DNA from: Candidatus Wolframiiraptor sp. EX4484-121
GTDB taxonomy: Archaea; Thermoproteota; Nitrososphaeria_A; Caldarchaeales; Wolframiiraptoraceae
Direction of reading: 5' to 3'
NCBI GenBank assembly: GCA_002255105.1
Contig: NJEK01000009.1
Coordinates: forward strand, 1 to 16,959
DNA: 16,959 nt
The notes under the pieces were generated by a model that saw nothing but the letters and a program-made list of their open reading frames with translations, was not told the origin of the DNA and ran no database searches. This document shows, piece by piece, positions 6,673 through 13,731 of the stretch. Each line of letters opens with the position of its first letter. The first letter of the stretch is position 1. Made by a program: the position numbers and the translations under genes.

Positions 6673-8199
6673 CTACATGCCGGCCTCCTTTTTCGCCTTC
6701 TTCCAGTCGTCAGCTATCTCCTTTAGGAATTTTAATATGTCGCTCTCGCTATGGCTTCTGGCCCCCGTTAGGAATTCCTCAAACTTTGGCTTAACCCTTC
6801 CACCCACCTCGCTGCTTGGAGAGCTGAACCAGTCTCCCCACCATGGCGTTAGGTGAGGATCTCTCCATAGGATCGGCGACAACTTCTCATACTGTTCAAG
6901 GAGTACATCGACCGGTATCTTCAACTTCTCCAACGCCTTCTTGTTGGTCGGATCCTCCATGACAGGCCTATATGCAGAGGTTACACCATACTGTCTGATC
7001 AGCCTGTTGCAGACGAAATACTCTCCATGCTCAAAGTCCGGCCTCGCATCCGTCGTCTTCCCTCCCAAGAACTGCATAACACGCCAGACAGCCTCCTGGG
7101 CATCCTTTCCCCTATCCATACAGCGTTTCGAGACGCTGTAATTGGTCGGATGGTAGACCGTGTATCCCGAGCCTGGATTCAGGCACATCGTTATGTTCCC
7201 GCTCTCCTTGGCCTCGGGGACGTTTGCTCCAGCTATGTCGTAGTCCGGGAAGGCGAGGGCGAATGTTACGCTGCCAGCTCCTATAGCCGTCGTTATCCCC
7301 GACTCATCATATTCCCTAATTCCGGGAGAGATCGTCTTATCCACGAAGACCCTGTCGAGGAACCACTTTACGGCGTCATAGAAAGGCGTCCCCCTATCGT
7401 CGAATATAGGATTCAGATCCTCATCGAACATGTAGTGCATTCCCTTCTTCGGCTCATGCATCCCTATCATGATCATATACCACATGGCCGGGAATCCCCA
7501 AGACCAGAGCGCGCCGATTGGATAGTCGCAGATCCCCTTCTTCTTTATCTTCAGAGCCTGTTCGGCGAGTTCGTCATAAGACTTTGGAGGAGCGCCTATA
7601 CCAGCTTCCTCGAGATGCCTCTTGTTATATGCGAGGACGTATGGACCCGCCCAGTAGCAGAGTCCATGAACCTTACCCGTGAATGGGTTGATATAGAAGT
7701 CCCTCATCCCCGGATAGATATCGTCCAAATATTTCCTGATCTCGGGGAAGTAATCCTCCATATCCACAGCCCATTTCCTATATTGGACGACATATGCGAC
7801 GTCAGGGGTAGCGTAGTGTATGTCGACCGGGTCTCCGGCGGCATATCTCGTGTAGAGGGCCTCGGCGAACGGGGGGCCCAGCACCGTAACTTTCAGGGAT
7901 ATGTCGGGATTATTCTTATTGAAGATCGCGGCATTATCATTACACAGCTCGACACCCCAGCTCCAAATTCCCCACTCAATCTCCACCTTCTTCCCGGGAG
8001 GCGCGGTTGGAGTGGTTGTGACCGTTGGAGTGGCGGTGGCTGTAACGGTTTTAGTGACCGTGGCAGTCTTGGTTACAGTAACGGGTGCAGCCGGCCTCGA
8101 TGCAAAATATCCGGCCAACCCCCAGCCAACCGCAGCTGCAACAGCTAATCCGCCAACTGTTCCGAGGAACTTACGTCTCGACATTTTCTGCTCAGACAT
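6673..8199 (-). CDS. Tat-exported extracellular solute-binding protein (family 1)
   Basis: The 508-residue product starts with a twin-arginine signal: SRRKFLG at residues 7-13, then a hydrophobic stretch to about 32. There is no Cys after it, so it is not a lipoprotein. A Thr/Val/Ala-rich stalk follows (about 37-66, KTATVTKTVTATATPTVTTT), then a globular region with the style of family 1 sugar-binding proteins, including DPVDIHYATPDVAYVVQYRK and FGSPS-like C-terminal loops. The signal may remain as a membrane anchor, with the stalk as spacer and probable O-glycosylation target. It is longer than typical maltose-binding proteins. It is the first gene of the permease operon, with SD gaggt 6 nt before the ATG. 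The ligand is unknown; sugar or polyol is inferred from the family and neighbours. Confidence 0.85.
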   Translation of the reverse strand: MSEQKMSRRKFLGTVGGLAVAAAVGWGLAGYFASRPAAPVTVTKTATVTKTVTATATPTVTTTPTAPPGKKVEIEWGIWSWGVELCNDNAAIFNKNNPDISLKVTVLGPPFAEALYTRYAAGDPVDIHYATPDVAYVVQYRKWAVDMEDYFPEIRKYLDDIYPGMRDFYINPFTGKVHGLCYWAGPYVLAYNKRHLEEAGIGAPPKSYDELAEQALKIKKKGICDYPIGALWSWGFPAMWYMIMIGMHEPKKGMHYMFDEDLNPIFDDRGTPFYDAVKWFLDRVFVDKTISPGIREYDESGITTAIGAGSVTFALAFPDYDIAGANVPEAKESGNITMCLNPGSGYTVYHPTNYSVSKRCMDRGKDAQEAVWRVMQFLGGKTTDARPDFEHGEYFVCNRLIRQYGVTSAYRPVMEDPTNKKALEKLKIPVDVLLEQYEKLSPILWRDPHLTPWWGDWFSSPSSEVGGRVKPKFEEFLTGARSHSESDILKFLKEIADDWKKAKKEAGM

Positions 8200-8203
8200 A
8201 TCA

Positions 8204-8303
8204 AACCTCGTATTTCTTACATTGGTGAGTTATATAAATTTTTTTAAGGAATTTCGAGAAATCGAGCAGAAATTTTATATAAATGGCTTAAGATTGGAGT
8301 TTG
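8204..8303. promoter_or_regulatory. Divergent promoter region: binding-protein operon and oxidoreductase
   Basis: Two near-mirror TATA boxes face outward. For the minus-strand binding-protein gene, aatttatataac lies at 8230-8241, giving a leader of roughly 10 nt with gaggt before the ATG at 8199. For the plus-strand oxidoreductase, tttatataa lies at 8274-8282, about 26 nt before the ATG at 8304, so that message is probably leaderless. Between them, TCGAG occurs twice in direct orientation, 8 bp apart (8254-8258 and 8262-8266), a candidate site for a shared regulator. Functional assignment is inference from spacing. Confidence 0.6.
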
Positions 8304-9359
8304 ATGTCTTCTGAAGAGCTTGGTGTTGGTATAGCTGGAGCTGGATGGGTCTCGACCCAGTATGTCCCCGCCTTTGAGAAGAATCCGCATACAAAGGTTG
8401 TGGCCATAATGAGCAGAAGGTTGGTCAGCTGTCAAAACCTAGCTAAGAGCTCCGGATTAAAAGACGTGAAGTTCTACACAGATTACAGGAAGCTCGTTGA
8501 CGATCCGGATGTGGACATAATAGCGATCTGCTCCCCGCAACAGCACCACGCAGAGCAAGCCATCTTGGCAGCTGAGGCAAAGAAGCATATGGTGATCGAA
8601 AAGCCTGTGGCCATAAGTCTTGAGCAATTGAAGGAGATGAGGGACGCCGTTAGAAAGGCCGGCGTTAAGACTGTCGTGGGATTCGTGTTGAGGTGGAACC
8701 CATTATTCGAGACGATAAAATCCTTTGTCACCGAGGGTTCCCTCGGTGATATCTATTACATTGAGACGGGATATAACTCGCATATTGCGGATTGGTGGAG
8801 CGGCTGGAGGTGGGCGAAGAAGAAGGAGTACGGCGTGAGCTCATTCCTCGTGGCAGGCGTTCACGCAATCGACGCGGCGAGGTGGCTATCTTGTAGGGAG
8901 CCAGAAAAGGCGAATAATATAACCGAGGTATTTGCGTACGCCGGTGGACATAGATTCGGCAAGGATATGGAGTATTATGGTCTCGAGGTGATGCTTGTGA
9001 AGTTTGAGAACGGCGCCGTAGGGAAGATAAACTCAAACTTCGATTGCGCAAGCCCCTATTATTTCCCGGTGACGATATTCGGTGATAAGGGAACTATCGT
9101 GAATGATAGATTTTGGGTTCCATCAAGGTTTCCTGGACAGACCGACTGGGTTAAGATACCCACAATCTTACCAGATACCGCAGATGTGAGACATCATCCA
9201 TTTGAGGGGGAGGTTAATCACTTCGTGGACTGCATACTGAAAAATAAAGAATCCCACTGTAACCTAGAGGATGCCATCAACACGCATGAAGCCGCCCTCG
9301 GGGCCATAATATCTTATACGGAGAATAGGCCTGTGAAGCTTCCGCTTATAAAGGATTGA
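8304..9359 (+). CDS. Gfo/Idh/MocA-family NAD(P)-dependent oxidoreductase
   Basis: A 351-residue dehydrogenase. The N-terminal Rossmann domain opens with GIAGAGWVS (residues 9-17, dinucleotide-binding glycine motif), and the family's EKP motif is at 99-101. The C-terminal alpha/beta domain carries GVHAIDAARW with H187 at the usual catalytic-histidine position. Such enzymes oxidise sugars, inositols or sugar acids using NAD(P). I chose ATG 8304 over the in-frame TTG at 8301 because the TATA box puts the transcript start at or near the ATG. It lies between and divergent from the importer genes, so it probably acts on the imported compound or its product. Substrate not predictable. Confidence 0.88.
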   Translation: MSSEELGVGIAGAGWVSTQYVPAFEKNPHTKVVAIMSRRLVSCQNLAKSSGLKDVKFYTDYRKLVDDPDVDIIAICSPQQHHAEQAILAAEAKKHMVIEKPVAISLEQLKEMRDAVRKAGVKTVVGFVLRWNPLFETIKSFVTEGSLGDIYYIETGYNSHIADWWSGWRWAKKKEYGVSSFLVAGVHAIDAARWLSCREPEKANNITEVFAYAGGHRFGKDMEYYGLEVMLVKFENGAVGKINSNFDCASPYYFPVTIFGDKGTIVNDRFWVPSRFPGQTDWVKIPTILPDTADVRHHPFEGEVNHFVDCILKNKESHCNLEDAINTHEAALGAIISYTENRPVKLPLIKD

Positions 9360-9404
9360 TGCCGAGTTTCGTCTTTAAGGCTCGGTTGCCGATAATCCTT
9401 TTTA
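9360..9404 (+). terminator. Possible terminator between convergent genes
   Basis: After the oxidoreductase stop a short imperfect stem (ccgag at 9362-9366 with ctcgg at 9381-9385) is followed by a T-rich run, cctttttat, at 9397-9405. Archaeal termination is mainly driven by T-runs, so this is plausible for the plus-strand gene. The run overlaps the stop of the convergent ATPase gene. Confidence 0.3.
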
Positions 9405-10481
9405 TGGGTAGATGAGATCCTCGTTTTCATCGAAGATGTACAGCTTTTCGAGAAGCGGTTTAATCCAGACCTTTGAGCCTGTTCTGGGGGTTCTGAGATA
9501 GGGTACTTTGGCGAAGATCATATTATTCCCCACCCTCAATGTCAAGATGCTTTCTGAGCCCATCGGCTCAACAGTCTCGACGAGCGCCTCCAGCCCAGGG
9601 GGAGTTCTTAGCACGTCTACGGCGGAGGGTCTAAGTCCAAGGATCAATTTCCGACCAACCATCCCTGACAACTTTTCGCCGAGTTTTGTGACATCTATCT
9701 TGAAATCACCTGATGAGAGTATGAGTTTATCACCCTCTCTCATTAGCTTACATTCCAGCACATTCAGGGGTAGGGAGCTAACGTATTTTGCTATGAAGAG
9801 CTTCCTCGGCCTATCGAAGAATTCTTTTGGCTCCCCCACCTGTAAAAGCTCTCCCTTATGTAGGAGGGCGATCCTATCCGCTATTGTTATGGCGTCGGCC
9901 GTTGCAAAGGTGGCCATCACCGCCGTCTGTTCGAATCTCTTCTGAATCTTCCTGATCTCGACCCTCGCATACACTCTGAGCTTTGCGTCGAGATGGCCGA
10001 GAGGCTCATCCAATAGGAGGATCTTCGATCTCTTAACTAAAGCCCTTCCTAGAGCCACCCTCTGCCTCTCTCCCCCGCTGAGCTGGGCGGGTCTTCTATC
10101 CAATAGATGCTCTATCTTAAGTAGCTCGGCTGTCTCGCGAACCCTGCCTCTTATCTCCTCCTCGGATAGCTTGAGTTTTCTCAGGGGGAAGGCGAGGTTC
10201 TCATATACGGTCATGTGGGGATATAGGGCGAGGGTCTCAAACATCATGGCTACATCTCTCTCAATAGGTGGAACATCATTGACAAGTCTCCCATCTATAT
10301 AGATCTCGCCCTCATCCGGGGTCTCCAGACCGGCGATCAATCTCAGGATAGTGCTCTTTCCGGATCCCGGGGGACCTAAAAGGCTGAAGAACTCCTTGTC
10401 TTTGACCCTGAGGTTTACGTTCTTCACAACAGTTCTCTTACCATACCGTTTTGTGACGTTCTTCAAATATATCTCGGGCAT
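9402..10481 (-). CDS. MalK-like ABC ATPase with degenerate Q-loop and switch histidine
   Basis: With the start I prefer (ATG at 10481, AGGTG 6 nt upstream) the product is 359 residues, the same length as its partner. A GTG at 10490, directly after the upstream stop, would add MFS. Numbering from the GTG: Walker A GPPGSGKS at 39-46, canonical signature LSGGE at 137-141, Walker B LLLDEP with E162, and a MalK-type C-terminal regulatory domain (LGLRPSAVDVL). Two key positions are altered. The Q-loop Gln is Glu (AMMFETLALYPH, E85), and the switch region usually written THDQxEA reads TFATADA (F195 for His). Its own nucleotide site is therefore expected to hydrolyse ATP poorly, while its intact signature can complete the partner's site. 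Confidence 0.9.
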   Translation of the reverse strand: MPEIYLKNVTKRYGKRTVVKNVNLRVKDKEFFSLLGPPGSGKSTILRLIAGLETPDEGEIYIDGRLVNDVPPIERDVAMMFETLALYPHMTVYENLAFPLRKLKLSEEEIRGRVRETAELLKIEHLLDRRPAQLSGGERQRVALGRALVKRSKILLLDEPLGHLDAKLRVYARVEIRKIQKRFEQTAVMATFATADAITIADRIALLHKGELLQVGEPKEFFDRPRKLFIAKYVSSLPLNVLECKLMREGDKLILSSGDFKIDVTKLGEKLSGMVGRKLILGLRPSAVDVLRTPPGLEALVETVEPMGSESILTLRVGNNMIFAKVPYLRTPRTGSKVWIKPLLEKLYIFDENEDLIYP

Positions 10482-10490
10482 GCTAAACAC

Positions 10491-11570
10491 CTACATTATC
10501 ATCTTCTCCGTCTTCTTATCAAAGATATGGAACCTTTTAAGTTCTATGCAGACGAAGGCTCCAGGCTCAACTGGCGTTACGCTCGGGACCAATGCCTTAA
10601 TAATCTTATCTCCCACTCGTATATCCAGCGAGAACTTGTCCTCCATGAACTCTATAAAATCGACCTTGCCCTTGAGATGACTCTCACTTTCACAGACCTC
10701 ATGTATTTCGAGATGTTCGGGTCGAAACCCGAGGACGAGATCGTTCCCAGAGGCTTTCTCCTCAATGAGCTTTGCATATTTGGAGACATCGAGTGTGAAG
10801 TCGTCGAGAGATAGCTTCCTCTTTTCGGGGTTGTAAGTGACGTCGAGGAAGTTCATGGGAGGGCTTCCTATGAATCCGGCCACGAAGAGGTTTGCGGGAT
10901 TATGATATAGGTCTTCGGGCGTGCCGTATTGCTGTAAAACCCCAAGATGCATAACCGCGATCCTGTCGGCCATCATCATGGCCTCGGATTGATCGTGGGT
11001 AACATAGATTATTGTTTGATTCAATTCCTCGTGTAATTTCTTAAGCTCGGCTATCATCGACAACTTAAGCTCCGTCTCAAGGTTCGTCAAGGCCTCGTCG
11101 AGAAGGAGGACCTTAGGTCTCCTAACGAGAGCCCTTCCAAGCGCGACCCTCTGCTTCTCACCCACGTTGAGATCTGATGCGATGTGATCGAGGAGGTGAT
11201 CTATCCTGAGCATCTTCGCGGTCTCAAGAACCTTCTTCCTGATTTCATCCTTCGGATAGCCCCTCTGCTTCAACGGAAACTCAAGGTTGTCTTTTACAGT
11301 TAACCCCGGATAGACCACTGGGAACTGGAAGACCATAGCCACGTCCCTCTCCGCTGGCGAGAGATCGTTCACTATCTGATCATCTATGTAGATGTTTCCC
11401 TCATCCTGTTTCTCAAGACCTGCGATGCATCTGAGTGTTGTAGTCTTACCAGATCCGGATGGACCTAAAAGGCAGACAAACTCTCCATCTTTTATCTCAA
11501 GCGTTAGATTCTTAACCGCGACGGTCTCTCCAAAGGTTTTCGTTAGGTTCTCGATAAAGACCCTGCTCAT
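10491..11570 (-). CDS. MalK-like ABC ATPase with degenerate signature motif
   Basis: A 359-residue cytoplasmic ATPase of the MalK/UgpC class: Walker A GPSGSGKT at 36-43, Q-loop Q82 (VFQFPVVYPG), Walker B LLLDEA with E159, switch H192 in THDQSEAM, then a TOBE-type regulatory domain (LGFRPEHLEI). The signature is LNVGE (134-138) instead of LSGGQ/E. The D-loop reads ALTNLE where PLSNLD is usual. So its own catalytic residues are complete, but the signature it offers to its partner is degraded, exactly complementary to the following ATPase gene. The two genes abut (TAG then GTG). A TATA box (cttaaatatc on the minus strand, 11601-11610) precedes the ATG by about 30 nt. It probably energises the upstream MalF/MalG-like permeases. 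Confidence 0.92.
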   Translation of the reverse strand: MSRVFIENLTKTFGETVAVKNLTLEIKDGEFVCLLGPSGSGKTTTLRCIAGLEKQDEGNIYIDDQIVNDLSPAERDVAMVFQFPVVYPGLTVKDNLEFPLKQRGYPKDEIRKKVLETAKMLRIDHLLDHIASDLNVGEKQRVALGRALVRRPKVLLLDEALTNLETELKLSMIAELKKLHEELNQTIIYVTHDQSEAMMMADRIAVMHLGVLQQYGTPEDLYHNPANLFVAGFIGSPPMNFLDVTYNPEKRKLSLDDFTLDVSKYAKLIEEKASGNDLVLGFRPEHLEIHEVCESESHLKGKVDFIEFMEDKFSLDIRVGDKIIKALVPSVTPVEPGAFVCIELKRFHIFDKKTEKMIM

Positions 11571-11647
11571 TATCAGTCCCCGAGCGTATCGTAGGACAGG
11601 GATATTTAAGCTTAACGACTAGAATTTCCGAAGACTTATGGAATAAG
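11571..11647 (-). promoter_or_regulatory. Promoter of the two-ATPase operon
   Basis: On the minus strand, cttaaatatc at 11601-11610 is a good archaeal TATA element, about 30 nt before the ATG at 11570. The predicted leader is about 10 nt and has no strong ribosome-binding site. The ATPases therefore have their own promoter and are not dependent on read-through from the flap endonuclease gene upstream. Confidence 0.45.
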
Positions 11648-12682
11648 TCAGAGCCATTGATCGAGGCTTGTGACACCTCTTCTCTTTTCTAAGGATGACC
11701 TAAGCTCGGAGAGGGCCTTCTCAACCCTGGCCTCGGAGAAATCGTGTTCTCCGCAGAGCATGTCCTTTATTCCATCGTAGTCCGGCTCCCCCCATTCGAT
11801 GATAAAATCAGTTGTGACCTGAGGTTTCAGGAATAACTCCCTTATCTCGGCCGGATCCCTCTCCAAACTCTTGCCTATGGCCTTCAACGCGTTCTCGGCG
11901 GCTCCATACTCCCTAATGAGCTTCAACGCCGTCTTCGGCCCTATCCCCTTAATCCCTTCACAGTAGTCTGTCCCGATTAATATCCCGACATCTATCAACT
12001 GCTCTCTGGTTATTTTGAGCGTTTCCAGGAGCTTATCGAGATATATGATCTCGGGCTCGATCTCAACATACTCTTTTCTGCCCGGGAGCTTCCTTCTCCC
12101 AACTATCGAGAGATTCCTGACGAGCCTTGGAGATCCGAAGAGGAGGGAGTCGAAGTCCTGCGATCCAGAGGCGTAGGCGTATCCGCCCCTGACGAGGTAT
12201 GCCGCCTGAGCCTCGCCCTCACTTGGAGCCTGAACTATCGGGATCCCCATGAGCTTCAGCAACCTCTTCGAGCTCTCGACTATGAACTCGTTTAGGGTGG
12301 CCGCCTGCTTCGCGTATTTCTGAGCCTCCTCAATCCTCCCCTCGGCCAAGGCCCTCTCATAGAGCCTCGCGGCCTCAGCCCTCCTCTCCTCCCTCCTCTC
12401 AACGGTCTTCATCTTAAGTTCCGGAGGCCTTCCATCATAGACGAATATGGGCTTGATCCCGAGCTTCATGAAGTTTATCGTCCTGAAGAAGATCCCGCTT
12501 AGATGGCTCGTGATCCTACCCCTCCTATCCATGAGGGGTCTCCCATCAGGTCCCCTGATTATCGTGATGAACTGGTAGAGGATGTTGTAGGCGTCGAGGG
12601 CGATCGCCTTACCCGCCAGGGCCTCGAGGCTTATCCTCTCCATCGCCTCTGGAGGAATTATATCCCTAAGCTTAACCCCCAT
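11648..12682 (-). CDS. fen: Flap endonuclease 1 (FEN1/XPG family)
   Basis: A 344-residue structure-specific nuclease that removes 5' flaps during Okazaki-fragment maturation and repair. It starts with MGVKLRDIIPPE and shows the metal-binding acidic residues of the family: D30 (ALDAYN), D83 (VYDG), the two Glu of PSEGEAQAA, the Asp pair of SQDFDSL, and the Asp of GTDYCEGI, followed by the helix-hairpin-helix GIKGIGPKTALKLI. The C-terminus ends in TSLDQWL, a sliding-clamp (PCNA) binding motif with Leu at the final position where Phe is most common. Length is typical for archaea (about 340). Promoter: palindromic TATA gtatttatac at 12711-12720. SD ggag lies 4 nt before the ATG. Confidence 0.96.
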   Translation of the reverse strand: MGVKLRDIIPPEAMERISLEALAGKAIALDAYNILYQFITIIRGPDGRPLMDRRGRITSHLSGIFFRTINFMKLGIKPIFVYDGRPPELKMKTVERREERRAEAARLYERALAEGRIEEAQKYAKQAATLNEFIVESSKRLLKLMGIPIVQAPSEGEAQAAYLVRGGYAYASGSQDFDSLLFGSPRLVRNLSIVGRRKLPGRKEYVEIEPEIIYLDKLLETLKITREQLIDVGILIGTDYCEGIKGIGPKTALKLIREYGAAENALKAIGKSLERDPAEIRELFLKPQVTTDFIIEWGEPDYDGIKDMLCGEHDFSEARVEKALSELRSSLEKRRGVTSLDQWL

Positions 12683-12744
12683 CTCTCCAACTAAGTAGAC
12701 CTAACGCCGGGTATAAATACTGTGATCGCGTTGAGGAGCCGAAT
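12683..12744 (-). promoter_or_regulatory. Promoter of the FEN1 gene
   Basis: The TATA element gtatttatac (12711-12720 on the minus strand) lies about 33 nt before the FEN1 ATG, giving a leader near 8 nt that includes ttggagag. This suggests FEN1 is transcribed separately from the transglutaminase-like gene 62 nt upstream. Confidence 0.5.
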
Positions 12745-13575
12745 CTAAGATCTCTCCACCCAATCCAGGAATTCTTGGGTTGAGGTGAAGGTCTTGACGA
12801 AGGTGTCGTTCGCCACCATCCTTATACTCGGGCTTATCATCTCCCTTCTCCAGTGGTCGAACCAGAGGGCCACAGCATCCTCCGCCTCGAGAAATGTATA
12901 GGCTTCTCCCTCCACGCCCGGAGACTCCATGTAGATTAGATTTGCGAGCCCATGCTCCATCAAAAAATCCTTCTCCTCACGTCTTATCGCAAGCGGGTTT
13001 AGCCAGACTTTCCCCCTCTTCATGGACATCTCCAACAGCACCCTCGCATCCGTCACATAGGCTCCGGCCGGATCCAATATCATGATCTTATCCCTAAGCC
13101 TATATATGGTGCCTACATGGCAGGTTTCGCCGCCGCAGATCTGGACTACGTAGACCTCCTCCCCCCTCCCGAGAACCGCCTTAAGCATCGTGTAGGTTAG
13201 GGTTGCTAGGTCCTCGCAGTCCCCACCGCCTCTGGTGAGCGTCTCGTTTGGAAGTGAGAGGAAGTCTTGATGAGACCCCAATCCATCATCTGTTAGATAT
13301 TGGTGGAAGTCATCATCTAAGTATTCTAGGTTTAGCATGATCCACTCGAGAACACCCTTCGCCTTGAGCTCGGGAGGTGTTTCGGGTCTCAGCCTAAGCT
13401 CTCCGTAGACTACGCCCTTAACCGTCGCCGGGCTCGCCTGCTTTAACATGTCCGGTATCCGATCGCTTGGGGTGAAGATTCTGTCCGAGATCTCCTTCAA
13501 TCTCTCCCTAATCCTTGGAAGACTCACCCCTATCTCGGAGCACCTTGAAGCCAGGTCGCCGTATTTTTCCTTCAA
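12745..13575 (-). CDS. Transglutaminase-like (papain-fold) protein, N-terminus in another frame
   Basis: The intact frame gives 276 residues from a TTG at 13575. A transglutaminase-like core is recognisable by its Cys-His-Asp triad: C120 in GGGDCEDLATL, H153 in ETCHVGTIYR, D168 in ILDPAG. Archaeal members of this fold are usually membrane-anchored and may act as proteases, peptidoglycan-like hydrolases or non-catalytic scaffolds; the activity here is not known. The TTG is probably not the true start. The same frame stays open upstream (YEKLRLQYEDLKEKYGDL, a coiled-coil-like stretch), and a well-placed ATG with a membrane segment lies in the neighbouring frame (13572-13688). A single inserted base near 13620 would join them into a 314-residue anchored protein. 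Confidence 0.75.
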   Translation of the reverse strand: MKEKYGDLASRCSEIGVSLPRIRERLKEISDRIFTPSDRIPDMLKQASPATVKGVVYGELRLRPETPPELKAKGVLEWIMLNLEYLDDDFHQYLTDDGLGSHQDFLSLPNETLTRGGGDCEDLATLTYTMLKAVLGRGEEVYVVQICGGETCHVGTIYRLRDKIMILDPAGAYVTDARVLLEMSMKRGKVWLNPLAIRREEKDFLMEHGLANLIYMESPGVEGEAYTFLEAEDAVALWFDHWRREMISPSIRMVANDTFVKTFTSTQEFLDWVERS

Positions 13576-13688
13576 GTCCTCATATTGGAGCCTGAGCTTC
13601 TCGTAACTATCGGCTGGAGGTATGAGAAGATGAGGAGTACCGCCAAGATGCAGGCTGCTGTCGAGGCCGCGACCGCACTCCAGCTCAT
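13572..13688 (-). pseudogene. Signal-anchor N-terminus of the transglutaminase-like protein (frameshifted)
   Basis: From ATG 13688 this frame encodes a 38-residue peptide. Its first 26 residues form a classic membrane anchor (AACILAVLLIFSYLQP), then the frame runs to a TGA at 13572-13574. Just after LQP the adjacent frame continues as ADSYEKLRLQYEDLKEKYG into the transglutaminase-like protein. The ATG has a run of six G about 4 nt upstream, and a TATA-like cttttattca at 13717-13726, about 33 nt away. So this is the likely true start, and one base is missing near 13616-13620, either in the genome or in the assembly. Confidence 0.6.
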
Positions 13689-13731
13689 AACAACCCCCCT
13701 AAACCATATGTCATGCTGAATAAAAGCTGAT

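Noticed and set aside
7980..8090. A minisatellite or CRISPR-like repeat in the binding-protein gene
   Set aside because: The repeats are degenerate Thr/Val/Ala codons of a protein stalk; there are no constant repeats with unique spacers.
7027..8148. A 373-codon open frame antisense to the binding-protein gene
   Set aside because: Its translation has no recognisable domain and it is the complementary-strand shadow of a well-supported Tat-exported protein with its own promoter.
8301..8303. TTG as the start of the oxidoreductase
   Set aside because: An ATG follows immediately and fits the TATA-to-start spacing for a leaderless message.
13689..13731. A tRNA or small RNA gene between trm5 and the transglutaminase-like gene
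   Set aside because: Too short and without cloverleaf or kink-turn features; better explained by a TATA box and a ribosome site.
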